Source: an uncultured Paracoccaceae bacterium (GTDB taxonomy: Bacteria > Pseudomonadota > Alphaproteobacteria > Rhodobacterales > Rhodobacteraceae). From it: a DNA stretch of 64,000 nucleotides. The stretch is taken from positions 1 to 64,000 of the forward strand of contig CAJXSD010000003.1 of the NCBI GenBank assembly GCA_913060475.1, in the 5' to 3' direction. The notes under the pieces are model-generated. The model saw only the letters and a program-made list of their open reading frames with translations. It made no database searches and was not told the DNA's origin. Numbering within the stretch: the stretch's first letter is position 1; each line of letters opens with the position of its first letter. Shown piece after piece: positions 38,564 through 49,497 of the stretch. Position numbers and translations under genes: made by a program.

Positions 38564-38788
38564 ATGGGTCGCGATACGGAACAGAACACAGCAAAACAGG
38601 GCCGAACAGTCGGCTTGGTTATTGCAGGTGCAATGTGTCTTTGGATTGCGGCCCAATGGATTGGGCCAGAATTGGGTTTGTCGGGTCGCTATGCGATCTT
38701 GATTGATCTGCTGGCACTGGCCGCGTTTTTTTGGGCGCTGGTCGTAACGTTTCAAATCTGGCGGCAACGCCAATCGGACAAAGGATGA
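38564..38788 (+). CDS. DUF5337 family small membrane protein
   Basis: A 74-residue protein with two hydrophobic helices (about 17-35 and 43-64) and a basic tail ([12 protein letters not shown]). It matches the DUF5337 proteins found between nuoE and nuoF in Rhodobacterales. It could be an accessory subunit or assembly factor of complex I; no function is established. Confidence 0.8.
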   Translation: MGRDTEQNTAKQGRTVGLVIAGAMCLWIAAQWIGPELGLSGRYAILIDLLALAAFFWALVVTFQIWRQRQSDKG

Positions 38789-38795
38789 TCGCAAG

Positions 38796-40094
38796 ATGTT
38801 AAAGGATCAGGATCGGATCTTTACGAATATCTACGGGATGCATGACCGCACCCTAAAAGGCGCAATCGCGCGCGGCCATTGGGATGGCACGGCCAAGATC
38901 ATCCAAAACGGTCGTGACTGGATTATTGACCAGATGAAGGCATCCGGCCTGCGCGGCCGCGGTGGGGCGGGATTCCCAACCGGTTTGAAATGGTCGTTCA
39001 TGCCCAAAGAAAGCGATGGTCGCCCTGCCTATCTGGTGATCAACGCCGACGAATCCGAACCGGGCACCTGTAAAGACCGCGAAATCATGCGCCACGATCC
39101 GCACACCCTGATCGAGGGCGCGTTGATTGCATCGTTCGCAATGAATGCGCATGCGTGCTATATCTATATCCGCGGCGAATACATCCGTGAAAAAGAGGCG
39201 CTGCAAGCGGCCATCGATGAATGTTATGACGCGGGTCTGTTGGGCAAGAATGCCGCCAAATCCGGTTGGGATTTTGACCTGTATCTGCATCACGGGGCAG
39301 GTGCCTATATCTGCGGCGAAGAAACCGCATTGATCGAAAGCCTTGAGGGCAAAAAGGGTATGCCACGTATGAAACCCCCGTTCCCTGCGGGTGCGGGATT
39401 ATATGGGTGCCCAACCACGGTAAACAACGTTGAATCCATTGCCGTTGCGCCGACCATTTTGCGTCGTGGGCCGGAATGGTTTTCATCCTTTGGCCGTCAA
39501 AACAACGCAGGTACGAAATTGTTTGCCGTTTCGGGCCACGTCAACAACCCCTGCGTCGTAGAAGAGGCGATGTCGATCACATTCGAAGAGCTGATCGAAA
39601 AACATTGCGGCGGTATTCGCGGCGGTTGGGACAATTTGCAGGCGGTCATTCCCGGCGGTTCATCGGTCCCATGTGTGCGCGGCGAAAAAATGCGCGACGC
39701 GATTATGGATTTCGATTACCTGCGCGGGGATTTGGGGTCCGGTCTGGGGACAGCCGCTGTGATCGTCATGGATAAATCGGTTGATATGATCAAAGCGATC
39801 TGGCGCCTGTCGAAATTCTATAAACACGAAAGCTGTGGGCAATGTACCCCATGCCGCGAAGGCACCGGTTGGATGATGCGCGTCATGGATCGTCTGGTCA
39901 AAGGCGAGGCATCGTTGGAAGAAATCGACATGTTGTGGGATGTGACCAAGCAGGTCGAAGGTCACACAATCTGCGCCTTGGGCGATGCGGCCGCTTGGCC
40001 GATTCAGGGTTTGATCCGCAATTTCCGCGAAGAGATTGAGGATCGCATCAAAGCCACCCAATCCGGGCGCACTGGCGCAATGGCAGCGGAATAG
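38796..40094 (+). CDS. nuoF: NADH-quinone oxidoreductase subunit F
   Basis: A 432-residue NADH-oxidising subunit. The NADH site is [19 protein letters not shown] (about residue 52), the FMN region is [19 protein letters not shown], and [14 protein letters not shown] with Cys384 downstream ([10 protein letters not shown]) binds cluster N3. It passes electrons from NADH via FMN to the iron-sulfur chain. Eight bases follow the DUF5337 stop. Confidence 0.97.
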   Translation: MLKDQDRIFTNIYGMHDRTLKGAIARGHWDGTAKIIQNGRDWIIDQMKASGLRGRGGAGFPTGLKWSFMPKESDGRPAYLVINADESEPGTCKDREIMRHDPHTLIEGALIASFAMNAHACYIYIRGEYIREKEALQAAIDECYDAGLLGKNAAKSGWDFDLYLHHGAGAYICGEETALIESLEGKKGMPRMKPPFPAGAGLYGCPTTVNNVESIAVAPTILRRGPEWFSSFGRQNNAGTKLFAVSGHVNNPCVVEEAMSITFEELIEKHCGGIRGGWDNLQAVIPGGSSVPCVRGEKMRDAIMDFDYLRGDLGSGLGTAAVIVMDKSVDMIKAIWRLSKFYKHESCGQCTPCREGTGWMMRVMDRLVKGEASLEEIDMLWDVTKQVEGHTICALGDAAAWPIQGLIRNFREEIEDRIKATQSGRTGAMAAE

Positions 40095-40096
40095 TG

Positions 40097-40420
40097 ATGA
40101 AATTTGTCTGCCTCATATCCATTTTGGCTGCGGTGACAGCTTGTGGACGGATCGAAACTGAAAACGATCCGCTGTTTGATGGCATGCGCTTTTCGTCCAA
40201 GATTACGATTTCAAAATCGAACCCCAAGGCGTTTGATATCGTGGTGGCAAATGCAGCAAAATCAGTCGCAGGCGCGCGCGAAGCGGGGCGCTGGCGGTCC
40301 ACGGTGTATTGCGTGCGGACCTACGGTTCATCAGACGTGGATTGGGTCATCAGCCCCGATGCAGATGCGCCCGTGATTGAAAACGGCGACCTGATCCTGA
40401 AAGGAGCCTGCCGCACATGA
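40097..40420 (+). CDS. small lipoprotein between nuoF and nuoG
   Basis: A 107-residue protein with the signal KFVCLISILAAVTACG, whose lipobox (VTAC) places the lipidated cysteine at residue 16. The mature part has two further cysteines (VYCVRTYG and KGACRT) that could pair. It resembles no known family. It starts two bases after the nuoF stop (GTG at 40094 is an alternative) and is coupled by ATGA to a tiny ORF. A periplasm-facing lipoprotein is unexpected next to genes for the cytosolic NADH module. Confidence 0.7.
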   Translation: MKFVCLISILAAVTACGRIETENDPLFDGMRFSSKITISKSNPKAFDIVVANAAKSVAGAREAGRWRSTVYCVRTYGSSDVDWVISPDADAPVIENGDLILKGACRT

Positions 40421-40548
40421 AAACGCTAAGCATGATCATTTCAAATATTTTGGCAGCCCTGCTGCCGATGCGGGCCGAATTACGCCCGATCCGAATAAAA
40501 GTTGAACACACAACACCCCGCACACAGCTGCGGCGCAAAACAAAGTGA
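40417..40548 (+). CDS. 43-residue ORF between lipoprotein and nuoG
   Basis: A short frame begins in an ATGA overlap with the preceding lipoprotein and has AAGGAG ten bases upstream. The product starts with a hydrophobic stretch ([13 protein letters not shown]) and ends strongly basic (RTQLRRKTK). The coupled start and ribosome site support translation. Nothing is known about a function, and conservation would have to be shown. Confidence 0.5.
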   Translation: MKTLSMIISNILAALLPMRAELRPIRIKVEHTTPRTQLRRKTK

Positions 40549-40553
40549 GAGCG

Positions 40554-42569
40554 ATGACAGACCTACGCAAAATCATCATCGACGGGCACGAAGTCGAAGT
40601 AGACGGGGCAATGACCCTGATCCAAGCCTGCGAAGAGGCCGGTATCGAGGTGCCGCGTTTTTGTTACCACGAACGTCTGTCCATTGCGGGCAACTGCCGT
40701 ATGTGTCTGGTTGAGGTCGTAGGCGGCCCGCCCAAACCTGCTGCATCTTGCGCGATGCAGGTTCGCGATTTGCGCCCCGGGCCAGAGGGGCAGCCACCTG
40801 TTGTCAAAACCAATTCGCCCATGGTCAAAAAGGCCCGCGAAGGCGTGATGGAATTTTTGTTGATCAACCACCCGTTGGATTGTCCGATTTGTGACCAAGG
40901 CGGCGAATGTGATTTGCAAGATCAGGCGATGGCCTATGGTATGGCAGACAGCCGTTATACTGAAATCAAACGGGCCAGCACCGATTTGGATCTGGGGCCT
41001 TTGGTTGCGACCACAATGACGCGGTGCATTTCGTGCACGCGTTGTGTGCGTTTCACGACCGAGGTTGCGGGGATCACACAGATGGGCCAAACCGGCCGCG
41101 GCGAGGATTCAGAAATCACCAGTTATCTGAACGAAACGCTGGACAGCAACCTGCAAGGCAACATCATTGATTTGTGCCCCGTTGGTGCGCTCACATCGAA
41201 ACCCTATGCCTTTACCGCGCGTCCATGGGAATTGACCAAAACGGAAACTATCGACGTGATGGATGCGCTGGGATCCAACATTCGCGTGGACACCAAAGGG
41301 CGCGAAGTGATGCGCATTTTGCCACGCAACCACGATGGCGTGAACGAAGAATGGATTTCCGATAAAACCCGTTTCGTTTGGGATGGCCTGCGCCGTCAAC
41401 GTCTGGATACACCCTATATCCGCGAAAATGGTAAACTGCGTAAAGCGTCATGGCCCGAGGCTCTGACCGCTGCGGCAAATGCGATCAAGGGGAAAAAGAT
41501 TGCCGGTTTGATCGGTGATCTGGTCTCTGTCGAGGCGGCATTTGCGTTGAAACAATTGGTCACCGGACTGGGTGGTAATGTGGAATGTCGTGTTGACAAT
41601 GCCCGTTTGCCAGCTGGAAACCGTTCCGGCTATGTCGGAACTGCAACGATCGAAGATATCGACAGCGCGAAATTCATCCAGCTGATCGGCACAAACCCCC
41701 GCGACGAAGCGCCTGTTTTGAACGCGCGGATCCGTCGGGCTTGGGCCAATGGCGCGCAGGTTGGTTTGGTCGGCGAGGCCGCAGATCTGACTTATGATTA
41801 CGCGCATGTGGGGACAGACCGTGCCGCATTGGCGGGTCTGTTGGGGCAAAAACACGGGGCCGTCCTGGACGCACCATCCATCATTATTGTGGGCCAAGGC
41901 GCCCTGCGCGAAGCAGACGGTGCAGCTGTCTTGGCTGCCGCCATGCAGTTGGCCGAGGAAACGAAATCTAAATTGATGGTCCTGCACACTGCTGCATCCC
42001 GCGTCGGCGCAATGGATATCGGGGCCGTGACCACAGGTGGTTTAACGGCTGCGATTGACGGTGCGGATGTGATTTACAACCTTGGCGCGGACGAAGTCGA
42101 AATTGATGCAGGTGCATTCGTGATTTACCAAGGTTCGCATGGGGACCGTGGGGCGCATCGTGCCGACATTATCCTGCCCGGTGCGGCCTATACCGAAGAA
42201 AACGGTCTGTTCGTCAATACCGAAGGTCGCCCACAGCTGGCCATGCGTGCGGGCTTTGCCCCAGGCGAGGCGAAAGAAAACTGGGCGATTTTGCGGGCCT
42301 TGTCGGCTGAATTGGACGCTACATTGGGCTATGACAGCCTTGCACAGTTGCGTCAGGTTTTGGTGGCCGAGGTGCCGCATCTGGCCCAGATTGATAAGGT
42401 GGCTGAAAATGAATGGACGGCAGAGCCTGCGGACAAACTGGGCGATGCGACATTCAAAAACGCTGTTGCTGATTTTTATCTGACAAACCCGATTGCACGC
42501 GCGTCCAGCCTGATGGCTGAACTGTCCGCAAATGCAAAATCACGCGGTCATAAGGTGGCGGCAGAGTAA
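40554..42569 (+). CDS. nuoG: NADH-quinone oxidoreductase subunit G
   Basis: A 671-residue subunit carrying several iron-sulfur clusters. [18 protein letters not shown] binds a [2Fe-2S] centre, [18 protein letters not shown] and [10 protein letters not shown] belong to the [4Fe-4S] centres, and a molybdopterin-oxidoreductase-like domain without the cofactor follows from about residue 215. The size is that of alphaproteobacterial NuoG, shorter than in E. coli. ATG 40554 has only a weak ribosome site; GTG 40545 is an alternative. Confidence 0.96.
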   Translation: MTDLRKIIIDGHEVEVDGAMTLIQACEEAGIEVPRFCYHERLSIAGNCRMCLVEVVGGPPKPAASCAMQVRDLRPGPEGQPPVVKTNSPMVKKAREGVMEFLLINHPLDCPICDQGGECDLQDQAMAYGMADSRYTEIKRASTDLDLGPLVATTMTRCISCTRCVRFTTEVAGITQMGQTGRGEDSEITSYLNETLDSNLQGNIIDLCPVGALTSKPYAFTARPWELTKTETIDVMDALGSNIRVDTKGREVMRILPRNHDGVNEEWISDKTRFVWDGLRRQRLDTPYIRENGKLRKASWPEALTAAANAIKGKKIAGLIGDLVSVEAAFALKQLVTGLGGNVECRVDNARLPAGNRSGYVGTATIEDIDSAKFIQLIGTNPRDEAPVLNARIRRAWANGAQVGLVGEAADLTYDYAHVGTDRAALAGLLGQKHGAVLDAPSIIIVGQGALREADGAAVLAAAMQLAEETKSKLMVLHTAASRVGAMDIGAVTTGGLTAAIDGADVIYNLGADEVEIDAGAFVIYQGSHGDRGAHRADIILPGAAYTEENGLFVNTEGRPQLAMRAGFAPGEAKENWAILRALSAELDATLGYDSLAQLRQVLVAEVPHLAQIDKVAENEWTAEPADKLGDATFKNAVADFYLTNPIARASSLMAELSANAKSRGHKVAAE

Positions 42570-42973
42570 TGACAGACGCGTTTTTGATAGCATGTTTGGC
42601 CTGCGCTGCGACGGTTTTCGTCGCAGGCTGCCAAGCTGTGCCGTCACAAACCGCGCGTGCTGACAAAATCCGGTATCTGGGTGTGCAAACCAAATTGTTG
42701 TCGTCTGATTTGGTGCAATTTCACGTCACACTGACCGGTGCAAAAACGGCAAATGCCGTTGAAACATATGCAAAATGTGCTGCTGCGCAGTACACGTTGA
42801 TCCGTGGGTTCGGATTTGCCCGCCATGTGCGAACACAGGTGGGCCAAGACGGACCGCGATGGAATGCAGATGCTGTTTACACAGTATCGGCGGGTCTGCC
42901 CAATGGCCTGCATACCCTAGACGCAGAGGTCGTTGCCGACAACTGCACATTAAACGAAATACCAATGGTGTGA
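42569..42973 (+). CDS. second small lipoprotein, between nuoG and nuoH
   Basis: A 134-residue protein with signal FLIACLACAATVFVAGC, lipobox cysteine at residue 21. The mature part is mostly beta-type, with cysteines in YAKCAAAQY and ADNCTLNEI. No family is recognised, but the pattern (lipobox, paired cysteines, beta-rich small domain) resembles the lipoprotein before nuoG, although the sequences are not clearly alike. It overlaps the nuoG stop by one base (TAATG). Confidence 0.7.
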   Translation: MTDAFLIACLACAATVFVAGCQAVPSQTARADKIRYLGVQTKLLSSDLVQFHVTLTGAKTANAVETYAKCAAAQYTLIRGFGFARHVRTQVGQDGPRWNADAVYTVSAGLPNGLHTLDAEVVADNCTLNEIPMV

Positions 42974-42979
42974 GGACCG

Positions 42980-44017
42980 ATGGCTGATTTCTTAAATACT
43001 ACGGGCGGAATGGCCCTGATTATCGTGGCACAGGTTTTGGCTGTTGTCGCATTCGTCATGATTAGCCTGCTGTTTTTGGTTTATGGCGATCGCAAGGTCT
43101 GGGCTGCGGTCCAGATGCGGCGCGGGCCAAACGTTGTTGGTGCCTTTGGTCTGTTGCAGACGGTTGCAGACGCGTTGAAATACGTGGTCAAAGAGGTCGT
43201 GGTGCCCGCAGGGTCGGACAAAACGGTGTTTATGTTGGCACCGATGACATCCTTTGTTTTGGCAATGATTGCTTGGGCGGTTATTCCGTTCAATGATGGT
43301 TGGGTTCTGTCTGACATTAACGTGGCCATTCTATACGTCTTTGCCGTCTCATCGCTTGAGGTATACGGCGTGATCATGGGCGGTTGGGCGTCGAATTCGA
43401 AATATCCGTTCCTGGGGTCATTGCGCTCTGCGGCGCAGATGATTTCTTACGAAGTGTCCATCGGTTTGATTATCATCGGTGTGATCATTTCCACCGGTTC
43501 CATGAACTTTGGCGACATCGTGCGGGCACAAGACGGCGATTATGGCTTCTTTAGCTGGTATTGGCTGCCGCATTTCCCGATGGTATTTTTGTTCTTTATC
43601 TCGGCTTTGGCAGAAACCAACCGCCCGCCATTCGATTTGCCTGAGGCGGAATCAGAATTGGTGGCCGGTTATCAGGTGGAATATTCATCAACTCCGTTCC
43701 TGTTGTTTATGGCGGGTGAATATATCGCAATCTTCCTGATGTGCGCGCTGACATCACTGCTGTTTTTCGGCGGTTGGCTGTCACCGATCCCCGGTATCCC
43801 GGATGGGGCGCTGTGGATGGTTGGGAAAATGGCGTTCTTCTTCTTTATCTTTGCGATGGTTAAGGCGATCACACCGCGTTACCGCTATGACCAGCTGATG
43901 CGCTTGGGGTGGAAAGTGTTCCTGCCATTGTCTTTGGTTTGGGTCGTATTCGTGGCCTTTATGGCGAAATTTGAACTGTTTGGCGGCGCCTATGCCCGCT
44001 GGATGATCGGAGGATAA
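42980..44017 (+). CDS. nuoH: NADH-quinone oxidoreductase subunit H
   Basis: A 345-residue membrane subunit with about eight helices, forming the floor of the quinone chamber. [20 protein letters not shown] and [27 protein letters not shown] are the conserved charged loops. GAGGA precedes the ATG. nuoI starts one base after its stop. Confidence 0.97.
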   Translation: MADFLNTTGGMALIIVAQVLAVVAFVMISLLFLVYGDRKVWAAVQMRRGPNVVGAFGLLQTVADALKYVVKEVVVPAGSDKTVFMLAPMTSFVLAMIAWAVIPFNDGWVLSDINVAILYVFAVSSLEVYGVIMGGWASNSKYPFLGSLRSAAQMISYEVSIGLIIIGVIISTGSMNFGDIVRAQDGDYGFFSWYWLPHFPMVFLFFISALAETNRPPFDLPEAESELVAGYQVEYSSTPFLLFMAGEYIAIFLMCALTSLLFFGGWLSPIPGIPDGALWMVGKMAFFFFIFAMVKAITPRYRYDQLMRLGWKVFLPLSLVWVVFVAFMAKFELFGGAYARWMIGG

Positions 44018-44018
44018 G

Positions 44019-44513
44019 ATGGCGCAGATCGATTATACCCGTGCCGCGAAATATTTTCTGTTGCAGGATTTCTGGGTCGGTATGAAATTGGGGCTAAAGT
44101 ATTTCTTTGCGCCCAAGGCAACGTTGAACTATCCCCATGAAAAGGGGCCGATCAGCCCGCGTTTTCGCGGTGAACACGCCCTGCGCCGGTATCCCAACGG
44201 CGAAGAACGTTGCATTGCTTGCAAACTGTGCGAAGCGGTGTGCCCTGCGCAGGCGATCACCATTGATGCCGAACCCCGCGAAGACGGCAGCCGCCGCACA
44301 ACGCGTTATGACATCGACATGACCAAATGTATTTACTGCGGTTTCTGCCAAGAGGCCTGCCCGGTGGATGCCATCGTCGAGGGACCAAATTTCGAATTTT
44401 CGACCGAAACCCGTGAGGAGCTGTTTTACAACAAAGACAAGCTGTTGGAAAACGGCGAACGGTGGGAAGCGGAAATTGCACGCAATCTGGAAATGGATGC
44501 ACCCTACCGATGA
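44019..44513 (+). CDS. nuoI: NADH-quinone oxidoreductase subunit I
   Basis: A 164-residue ferredoxin-like subunit with two [4Fe-4S] sites: [12 protein letters not shown] and [12 protein letters not shown] (clusters N6a and N6b). It lies on the membrane and passes electrons towards NuoB. Its stop overlaps the next start as ATGA. Confidence 0.97.
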   Translation: MAQIDYTRAAKYFLLQDFWVGMKLGLKYFFAPKATLNYPHEKGPISPRFRGEHALRRYPNGEERCIACKLCEAVCPAQAITIDAEPREDGSRRTTRYDIDMTKCIYCGFCQEACPVDAIVEGPNFEFSTETREELFYNKDKLLENGERWEAEIARNLEMDAPYR

Positions 44514-44917
44514 ATGATGCGAAAAACCCATTTCAGGACATGATCCAGGCGGCACAGGATATGGCCAAGGCGTTCAATCCAGCGCTTGAGACATTTTCGC
44601 CCAAAGGTTTCGAAGCCATGTGGCCCACCATGCCCAAAGAGGTGATGGAGCTGTATTTCGGCAAAACCTTGAACAAGGATGGGTTGGACGCGAAAACGCG
44701 GCTGTTGTTGACCTTGGCTGGGTTGACAATGCAGGGCGCACAAAATGATACGGGCCTGCGTCAAACGGTGAAACATCTGTTAGAAGCAGGCGCCAAGAAA
44801 CAAGAAATTATCGAGACCATCGGCCAAATGTCGATGTTTGCAGGTTTACCCGCCATGACCCGCGCCATGCAGTTGGCCCAAGAGGTCATGGAAGACAAAG
44901 AGGAAAAAGACACATGA
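44510..44917 (+). CDS. carboxymuconolactone decarboxylase-like protein within nuo
   Basis: A 135-residue all-helical protein resembling the CMD/AhpD-like fold ([40 protein letters not shown]). The CxxC thiol pair of AhpD-type antioxidant members is absent; there is no cysteine at all. It therefore cannot act as a thiol peroxidase partner. It is coupled by ATGA overlaps to nuoI and nuoJ, so it is produced with complex I. A structural or assembly role is a guess. Confidence 0.8.
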   Translation: MNDAKNPFQDMIQAAQDMAKAFNPALETFSPKGFEAMWPTMPKEVMELYFGKTLNKDGLDAKTRLLLTLAGLTMQGAQNDTGLRQTVKHLLEAGAKKQEIIETIGQMSMFAGLPAMTRAMQLAQEVMEDKEEKDT

Positions 44918-45522
44918 GCGTTGTAACCTTTGCGTTCTATTTGTTCGCGCTGTGCACCATCGCGGGGGGCCTGTTTACAGTGATCAGCCGCAATCCGGTC
45001 CATTCGGTCCTTTGGCTGATCTTGGCCTTTTTGTCATCGGCAGGGTTGTTTGTCCTGCTGGGGGCGGAATTTGTGGCCATGTTGTTGGTCATCGTGTATG
45101 TCGGCGCCGTCGCGGTATTGTTCCTGTTTGTGGTGATGATGCTGGACGTCGACTTTGCCGAACTTAAGGCCGAAATGGCGCAATATATGCCGCTGGCATT
45201 GTTGATTGGTGTGGTGCTGTTGATGCAGTTGGCCATGGCCTTTGGCGCGTGGGAATTTGCCGACACGGCGCAGTCTGCACGCGCGGCCATTGCGCCCAGT
45301 GACGAACACAACACGGCAGCCTTGGGTTTGATTTTATACGATCAATATTTCCTATTGTTCCAACTGGCAGGTCTCATTCTGTTGGTTGCGATGGTGGGTG
45401 CGATTGTGTTGACGCTGCGCCACCGCAAAGATGTAAAGCGCCAAAACGTATTGGCGCAAATGTATCGCGATCCAGCCAAGGCGATGGAATTGAAAGACGT
45501 AAAACCGGGGCAGGGGCTGTAG
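44914..45522 (+). CDS. nuoJ: NADH-quinone oxidoreductase subunit J
   Basis: A 202-residue membrane subunit with five helices. [20 protein letters not shown] and [20 protein letters not shown], which contains the bent helix involved in coupling, are typical. It ends in a basic cytosolic tail. Confidence 0.95.
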   Translation: MSVVTFAFYLFALCTIAGGLFTVISRNPVHSVLWLILAFLSSAGLFVLLGAEFVAMLLVIVYVGAVAVLFLFVVMMLDVDFAELKAEMAQYMPLALLIGVVLLMQLAMAFGAWEFADTAQSARAAIAPSDEHNTAALGLILYDQYFLLFQLAGLILLVAMVGAIVLTLRHRKDVKRQNVLAQMYRDPAKAMELKDVKPGQGL

Positions 45523-45559
45523 GCCACCTATCGGATAGAACACGGGAACCGAGGTTAAT

Positions 45560-45865
45560 ATGATTGGTTTAGAACATTACCTGACAGTCGCGGCAACGCT
45601 GTTTGTCATTGGTATCTTTGGGCTCTTCCTGAACCGGAAGAACGTCATCATCCTGCTGATGTCGATTGAATTGATGTTGCTGGCAGTCAACATCAACCTG
45701 GTCGCGTTTTCCAGCTATCTAGGCGATTTGGTGGGCCAAGTGTTCACACTGTTCGTGCTGACCGTTGCCGCCGCCGAGGCTGCGATTGGTTTGGCGATTT
45801 TGGTCAGCTTCTTCCGCAACCGTGGTACGATCGCGGTCGAAGATGTCAACGTGATGAAGGGGTAA
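45560..45865 (+). CDS. nuoK: NADH-quinone oxidoreductase subunit K
   Basis: A 101-residue, three-helix membrane subunit. [20 protein letters not shown] and [19 protein letters not shown] hold the two buried glutamates of the proton path. nuoL starts four bases after its stop. Confidence 0.96.
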   Translation: MIGLEHYLTVAATLFVIGIFGLFLNRKNVIILLMSIELMLLAVNINLVAFSSYLGDLVGQVFTLFVLTVAAAEAAIGLAILVSFFRNRGTIAVEDVNVMKG

Positions 45866-45869
45866 AGAC

Positions 45870-47930
45870 ATGGAAAAGATTATCCTATTTGCCCCATTGG
45901 TTGGCGCGATTATTGGCGGTTTCGGGTGGCGCATCATTGGTGAACGCGGTGCGCAAATTCTGACAACCAGCCTGTTGTTTCTGGCCGCAGCGCTTAGCTG
46001 GATTGTGTTCCTTGGATTTGACGGGGAAACGCAGCACATTCACATTTTGCGTTGGATTGAATCGGGCGCACTCTCGACCGATTGGTCGATCCGTTTGGAC
46101 CGTATGACCGCCATCATGCTGATCGTGGTCACATCTGTGTCGGCCTTGGTGCATCTCTATAGCTTTGGCTATATGGCGCATGACGATAATTGGACCCATG
46201 ATGAAAGTTACCGCGCGCGCTTTTTCGCGTACCTGTCGTTCTTTACCTTTGCCATGTTGATGTTGGTGACCTCTGACAACCTTGTGCAAATGTTTTTCGG
46301 CTGGGAAGGCGTGGGCGTCGCGTCCTATCTGTTGATCGGGTTTTATTACAAAAAACCATCGGCCAATGCCGCTGCGATCAAGGCATTCGTTGTCAACCGT
46401 GTGGGTGATTTCGGCTTTGCCTTGGGGATTTTTGGGCTGTTTTATCTGACAGGCAGCATCAAATTTGACGATATTTTTGCCTATGCCCCGAAACTGGCGG
46501 ACATGCAGTTGCATTTCCTATGGACCGAATGGAACGCCGCCAACCTGTTGGCATTCTTGCTGTTTGTCGGCGCGATGGGTAAATCGGCGCAATTGATCCT
46601 GCACACATGGTTGCCTGACGCGATGGAGGGCCCGACACCGGTGTCCGCCCTGATCCACGCCGCAACCATGGTGACCGCGGGGGTATTCCTGGTCAGCCGC
46701 ATGTCACCCCTGATGGAGTACGCCCCCGAGGCGATGGCATTCGTCACGTTCTTGGGCGCAACAACGGCGTTTTTTGCGGCAACTGTTGGTTTGGTGCAAA
46801 ACGATATCAAGCGTGTGATTGCCTATTCCACCTGTTCTCAGCTGGGCTATATGTTTGTGGCCGCTGGCGTTGGTGTGTATTCTGTGGCCATGTTCCACCT
46901 GTTCACACACGCCTTTTTCAAGGCGATGTTGTTCCTGGGCGCAGGGTCAGTGATCCATGCAATGCACCATGAACAGGATATGCGCAATTACGGCGGTCTG
47001 CGCCATAAAATCCCCTATACCTATTGGGCGATGATGATTGGCACACTGGCGATCACCGGTGTTGGTATTCCGCTGACACATTTCGGGTTCGCTGGATTCC
47101 TGTCCAAAGATGCCGTGATCGAAAGCGCATGGGCCGGCACCGCAGGCGGATATGCATTCTGGATGCTGGTCATTGCCGCGCTGTTTACGTCATTCTATAG
47201 CTGGCGTTTGATTTTCCTGACCTTCTTTGGTGCGCCGCGCGGCGACAAACATACGCATGAACACGCACATGAAAGCCCGATGGTCATGTTGATCCCCTTG
47301 GGCGTATTGGGCCTGGGCGCGGTCTTTTCCGGTATGGTCTGGTACAACAGCTTTTTCGGGGACCATGACAGCGTCAACAAATTCTTTGGCATCCCCGCCC
47401 ATGCCGAGGCAGCGGCCGAGGGCCATGGAACCCAGACGGCATCGCATGGCGATGATCACGCCGCAGTTGGCGTTGCCCCACAGGGCGCGATTTTCATGCA
47501 TCCCGACAACCACGTGATGGACGAGGCCCACCACGCACCGAAATGGGTCAAAGTTAGCCCATTTGTCGCAATGCTGATCGGATTTGTCATGGCGTTGTGG
47601 TTCTATATCTGGAACCCGGAATTGCCCAAGAAACTGGCAGAAACGCAGCGGCCGTTGTACCTGTTTTTGTTGAACAAATGGTATTTCGACGAAATCTATG
47701 ACGCGATTTTTGTCAAACCTGCGATGGCGCTGGGACGGTTTTTGTGGAAACGCGGTGATACGCAAACCATTGACGGCACGATCAACGGAATTGCGATGGG
47801 TATCGTTCCATTCCTGACGCGTTTGGCGGGCCGTGCGCAGTCTGGCTATATCTTTACCTATGCCTTTGCCATGGTTATTGGCATCGTCGTTCTAATCACT
47901 TGGATGAGCTTCAACGGAGGAGCACACTGA
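45870..47930 (+). CDS. nuoL: NADH-quinone oxidoreductase subunit L
   Basis: A 686-residue antiporter-like proton-pumping subunit with about 14-16 helices and the long lateral helix at the C-terminus. [19 protein letters not shown] and [20 protein letters not shown] are the conserved channel blocks. Between about residues 450 and 555 it carries a histidine-rich loop pair ([29 protein letters not shown]). Such His-rich loops occur in other alphaproteobacterial NuoL and could bind metal. Confidence 0.96.
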   Translation: MEKIILFAPLVGAIIGGFGWRIIGERGAQILTTSLLFLAAALSWIVFLGFDGETQHIHILRWIESGALSTDWSIRLDRMTAIMLIVVTSVSALVHLYSFGYMAHDDNWTHDESYRARFFAYLSFFTFAMLMLVTSDNLVQMFFGWEGVGVASYLLIGFYYKKPSANAAAIKAFVVNRVGDFGFALGIFGLFYLTGSIKFDDIFAYAPKLADMQLHFLWTEWNAANLLAFLLFVGAMGKSAQLILHTWLPDAMEGPTPVSALIHAATMVTAGVFLVSRMSPLMEYAPEAMAFVTFLGATTAFFAATVGLVQNDIKRVIAYSTCSQLGYMFVAAGVGVYSVAMFHLFTHAFFKAMLFLGAGSVIHAMHHEQDMRNYGGLRHKIPYTYWAMMIGTLAITGVGIPLTHFGFAGFLSKDAVIESAWAGTAGGYAFWMLVIAALFTSFYSWRLIFLTFFGAPRGDKHTHEHAHESPMVMLIPLGVLGLGAVFSGMVWYNSFFGDHDSVNKFFGIPAHAEAAAEGHGTQTASHGDDHAAVGVAPQGAIFMHPDNHVMDEAHHAPKWVKVSPFVAMLIGFVMALWFYIWNPELPKKLAETQRPLYLFLLNKWYFDEIYDAIFVKPAMALGRFLWKRGDTQTIDGTINGIAMGIVPFLTRLAGRAQSGYIFTYAFAMVIGIVVLITWMSFNGGAH

Positions 47931-47931
47931 T

Positions 47932-49482
47932 ATGGATAACCATCTTCTTTCCATTGTCACATTTGTGCCTGCGCTGGCTGCGCTGATCCTGTTGGTTTTG
48001 GCACGTGGTCAGGATGCTGCTGCGGATTTGGTGGCAAAACGCTTTGCCTTGATCGCGACCAGTGCAACATTCCTGCTGTCGCTGTTCATTCTGGCACAGT
48101 TTGATCCATCCAATACCGGGTTCCAAATGGTTGAAACGGCCGATTGGATCATGGGCATGCAATATAAAATGGGTGTTGATGGGGTCAGTGTTCTGTTTGT
48201 AATGCTGACAACATTCATGATGCCCTTGGTTATTTATGCGTCATGGGATGTATCAACGCGGGTCAAGGAATACATGATCGCATTCTTGCTGTTGGAAACG
48301 CTGATGTTGGGCGTGTTCATGGCCTTGGATATGATCCTGTTCTATCTGTTCTTTGAAGCAGGCTTGATCCCAATGTTCCTGATCATCGGGATTTGGGGCG
48401 GTAAAAACCGGATCTATGCATCGTTCAAATTTTTCCTATACACCCTGTTGGGTTCTGTTTTGATGCTGGTCGCAATGATCGCGATGTATTTTGACGCAGG
48501 GACCACGGATATCCCAACATTGATGACGCATGAATTCGCGTCAGGATCGTTTGATGTCTTGGGTATTCATATCGTTGGTGGTCTGCAAACATTGCTGTTC
48601 TTGGCATTCTTTGCATCCTTTGCGGTTAAAATGCCAATGTGGCCGGTGCATACATGGTTGCCCGATGCCCACGTTCAGGCGCCCACAGCTGGGTCCGTTG
48701 TTTTGGCGGCGATCCTGTTGAAAATGGGCGGCTATGGGTTCTTACGCTTTAGCTTGCCAATGTTCCCCGTGGGATCGGCCGTGATGGCGGATCTGGTGTT
48801 TTGGATGTCGGCGATTGCGATTGTCTACACTTCGTTGGTGGCCTTGGTCCAAGAGGACATGAAAAAACTGATCGCCTATTCATCGGTTGCGCACATGGGC
48901 TATGTGACCATGGGGATTTTTGCTGCAAACCAGCAGGGTATCGATGGTGCGATTTTCCAAATGCTCAGCCACGGATTCATCTCGGGCGCATTGTTTTTAT
49001 GCGTTGGGGTGATTTACGATCGCATGCACACGCGTGACATTGACGCCTATGGCGGCTTGGTGAACCGTATGCCGGCCTATGCGTTAATTTTCATGTTCTT
49101 TACTATGGCAAACGTAGGCTTGCCGGGTACATCCGGGTTTATCGGTGAATTCCTGACTTTGATGGGTATTTTCCAGGTCAACACATGGGTTGCGGCCTTT
49201 GCGACATCTGGCGTGATTTTGTCCGCGGCCTATGCGCTGTGGTTGTATCGCCGCGTCGTGATGGGAGATTTGATCAAAGAATCCCTGAAATCAATTACGG
49301 ATATGACCGCGCGCGAACGTATGATTTTCGCACCTTTGGTTGCCATGACATTGATTTTGGGTGTCTATCCCGCATTGGCCCTGGATATCATTGGCCCCTC
49401 GGTCGAAGCCTTGGTACACAACTATAACACCGCTCTTGCGGCTGCGGATTTCAACCCCGCGGCCCAAGTCGCAGCACACTAA
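47932..49482 (+). CDS. nuoM: NADH-quinone oxidoreductase subunit M
   Basis: A 516-residue antiporter-like proton-pumping subunit of 14 helices. [19 protein letters not shown] contains the key glutamate, and [19 protein letters not shown] and [17 protein letters not shown] are the channel lysine/histidine regions. GGAGGAG before nuoM lies inside the end of nuoL, so the two are coupled. Confidence 0.97.
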   Translation: MDNHLLSIVTFVPALAALILLVLARGQDAAADLVAKRFALIATSATFLLSLFILAQFDPSNTGFQMVETADWIMGMQYKMGVDGVSVLFVMLTTFMMPLVIYASWDVSTRVKEYMIAFLLLETLMLGVFMALDMILFYLFFEAGLIPMFLIIGIWGGKNRIYASFKFFLYTLLGSVLMLVAMIAMYFDAGTTDIPTLMTHEFASGSFDVLGIHIVGGLQTLLFLAFFASFAVKMPMWPVHTWLPDAHVQAPTAGSVVLAAILLKMGGYGFLRFSLPMFPVGSAVMADLVFWMSAIAIVYTSLVALVQEDMKKLIAYSSVAHMGYVTMGIFAANQQGIDGAIFQMLSHGFISGALFLCVGVIYDRMHTRDIDAYGGLVNRMPAYALIFMFFTMANVGLPGTSGFIGEFLTLMGIFQVNTWVAAFATSGVILSAAYALWLYRRVVMGDLIKESLKSITDMTARERMIFAPLVAMTLILGVYPALALDIIGPSVEALVHNYNTALAAADFNPAAQVAAH

Positions 49483-49497
49483 CGGGAGCCTGAGAAA

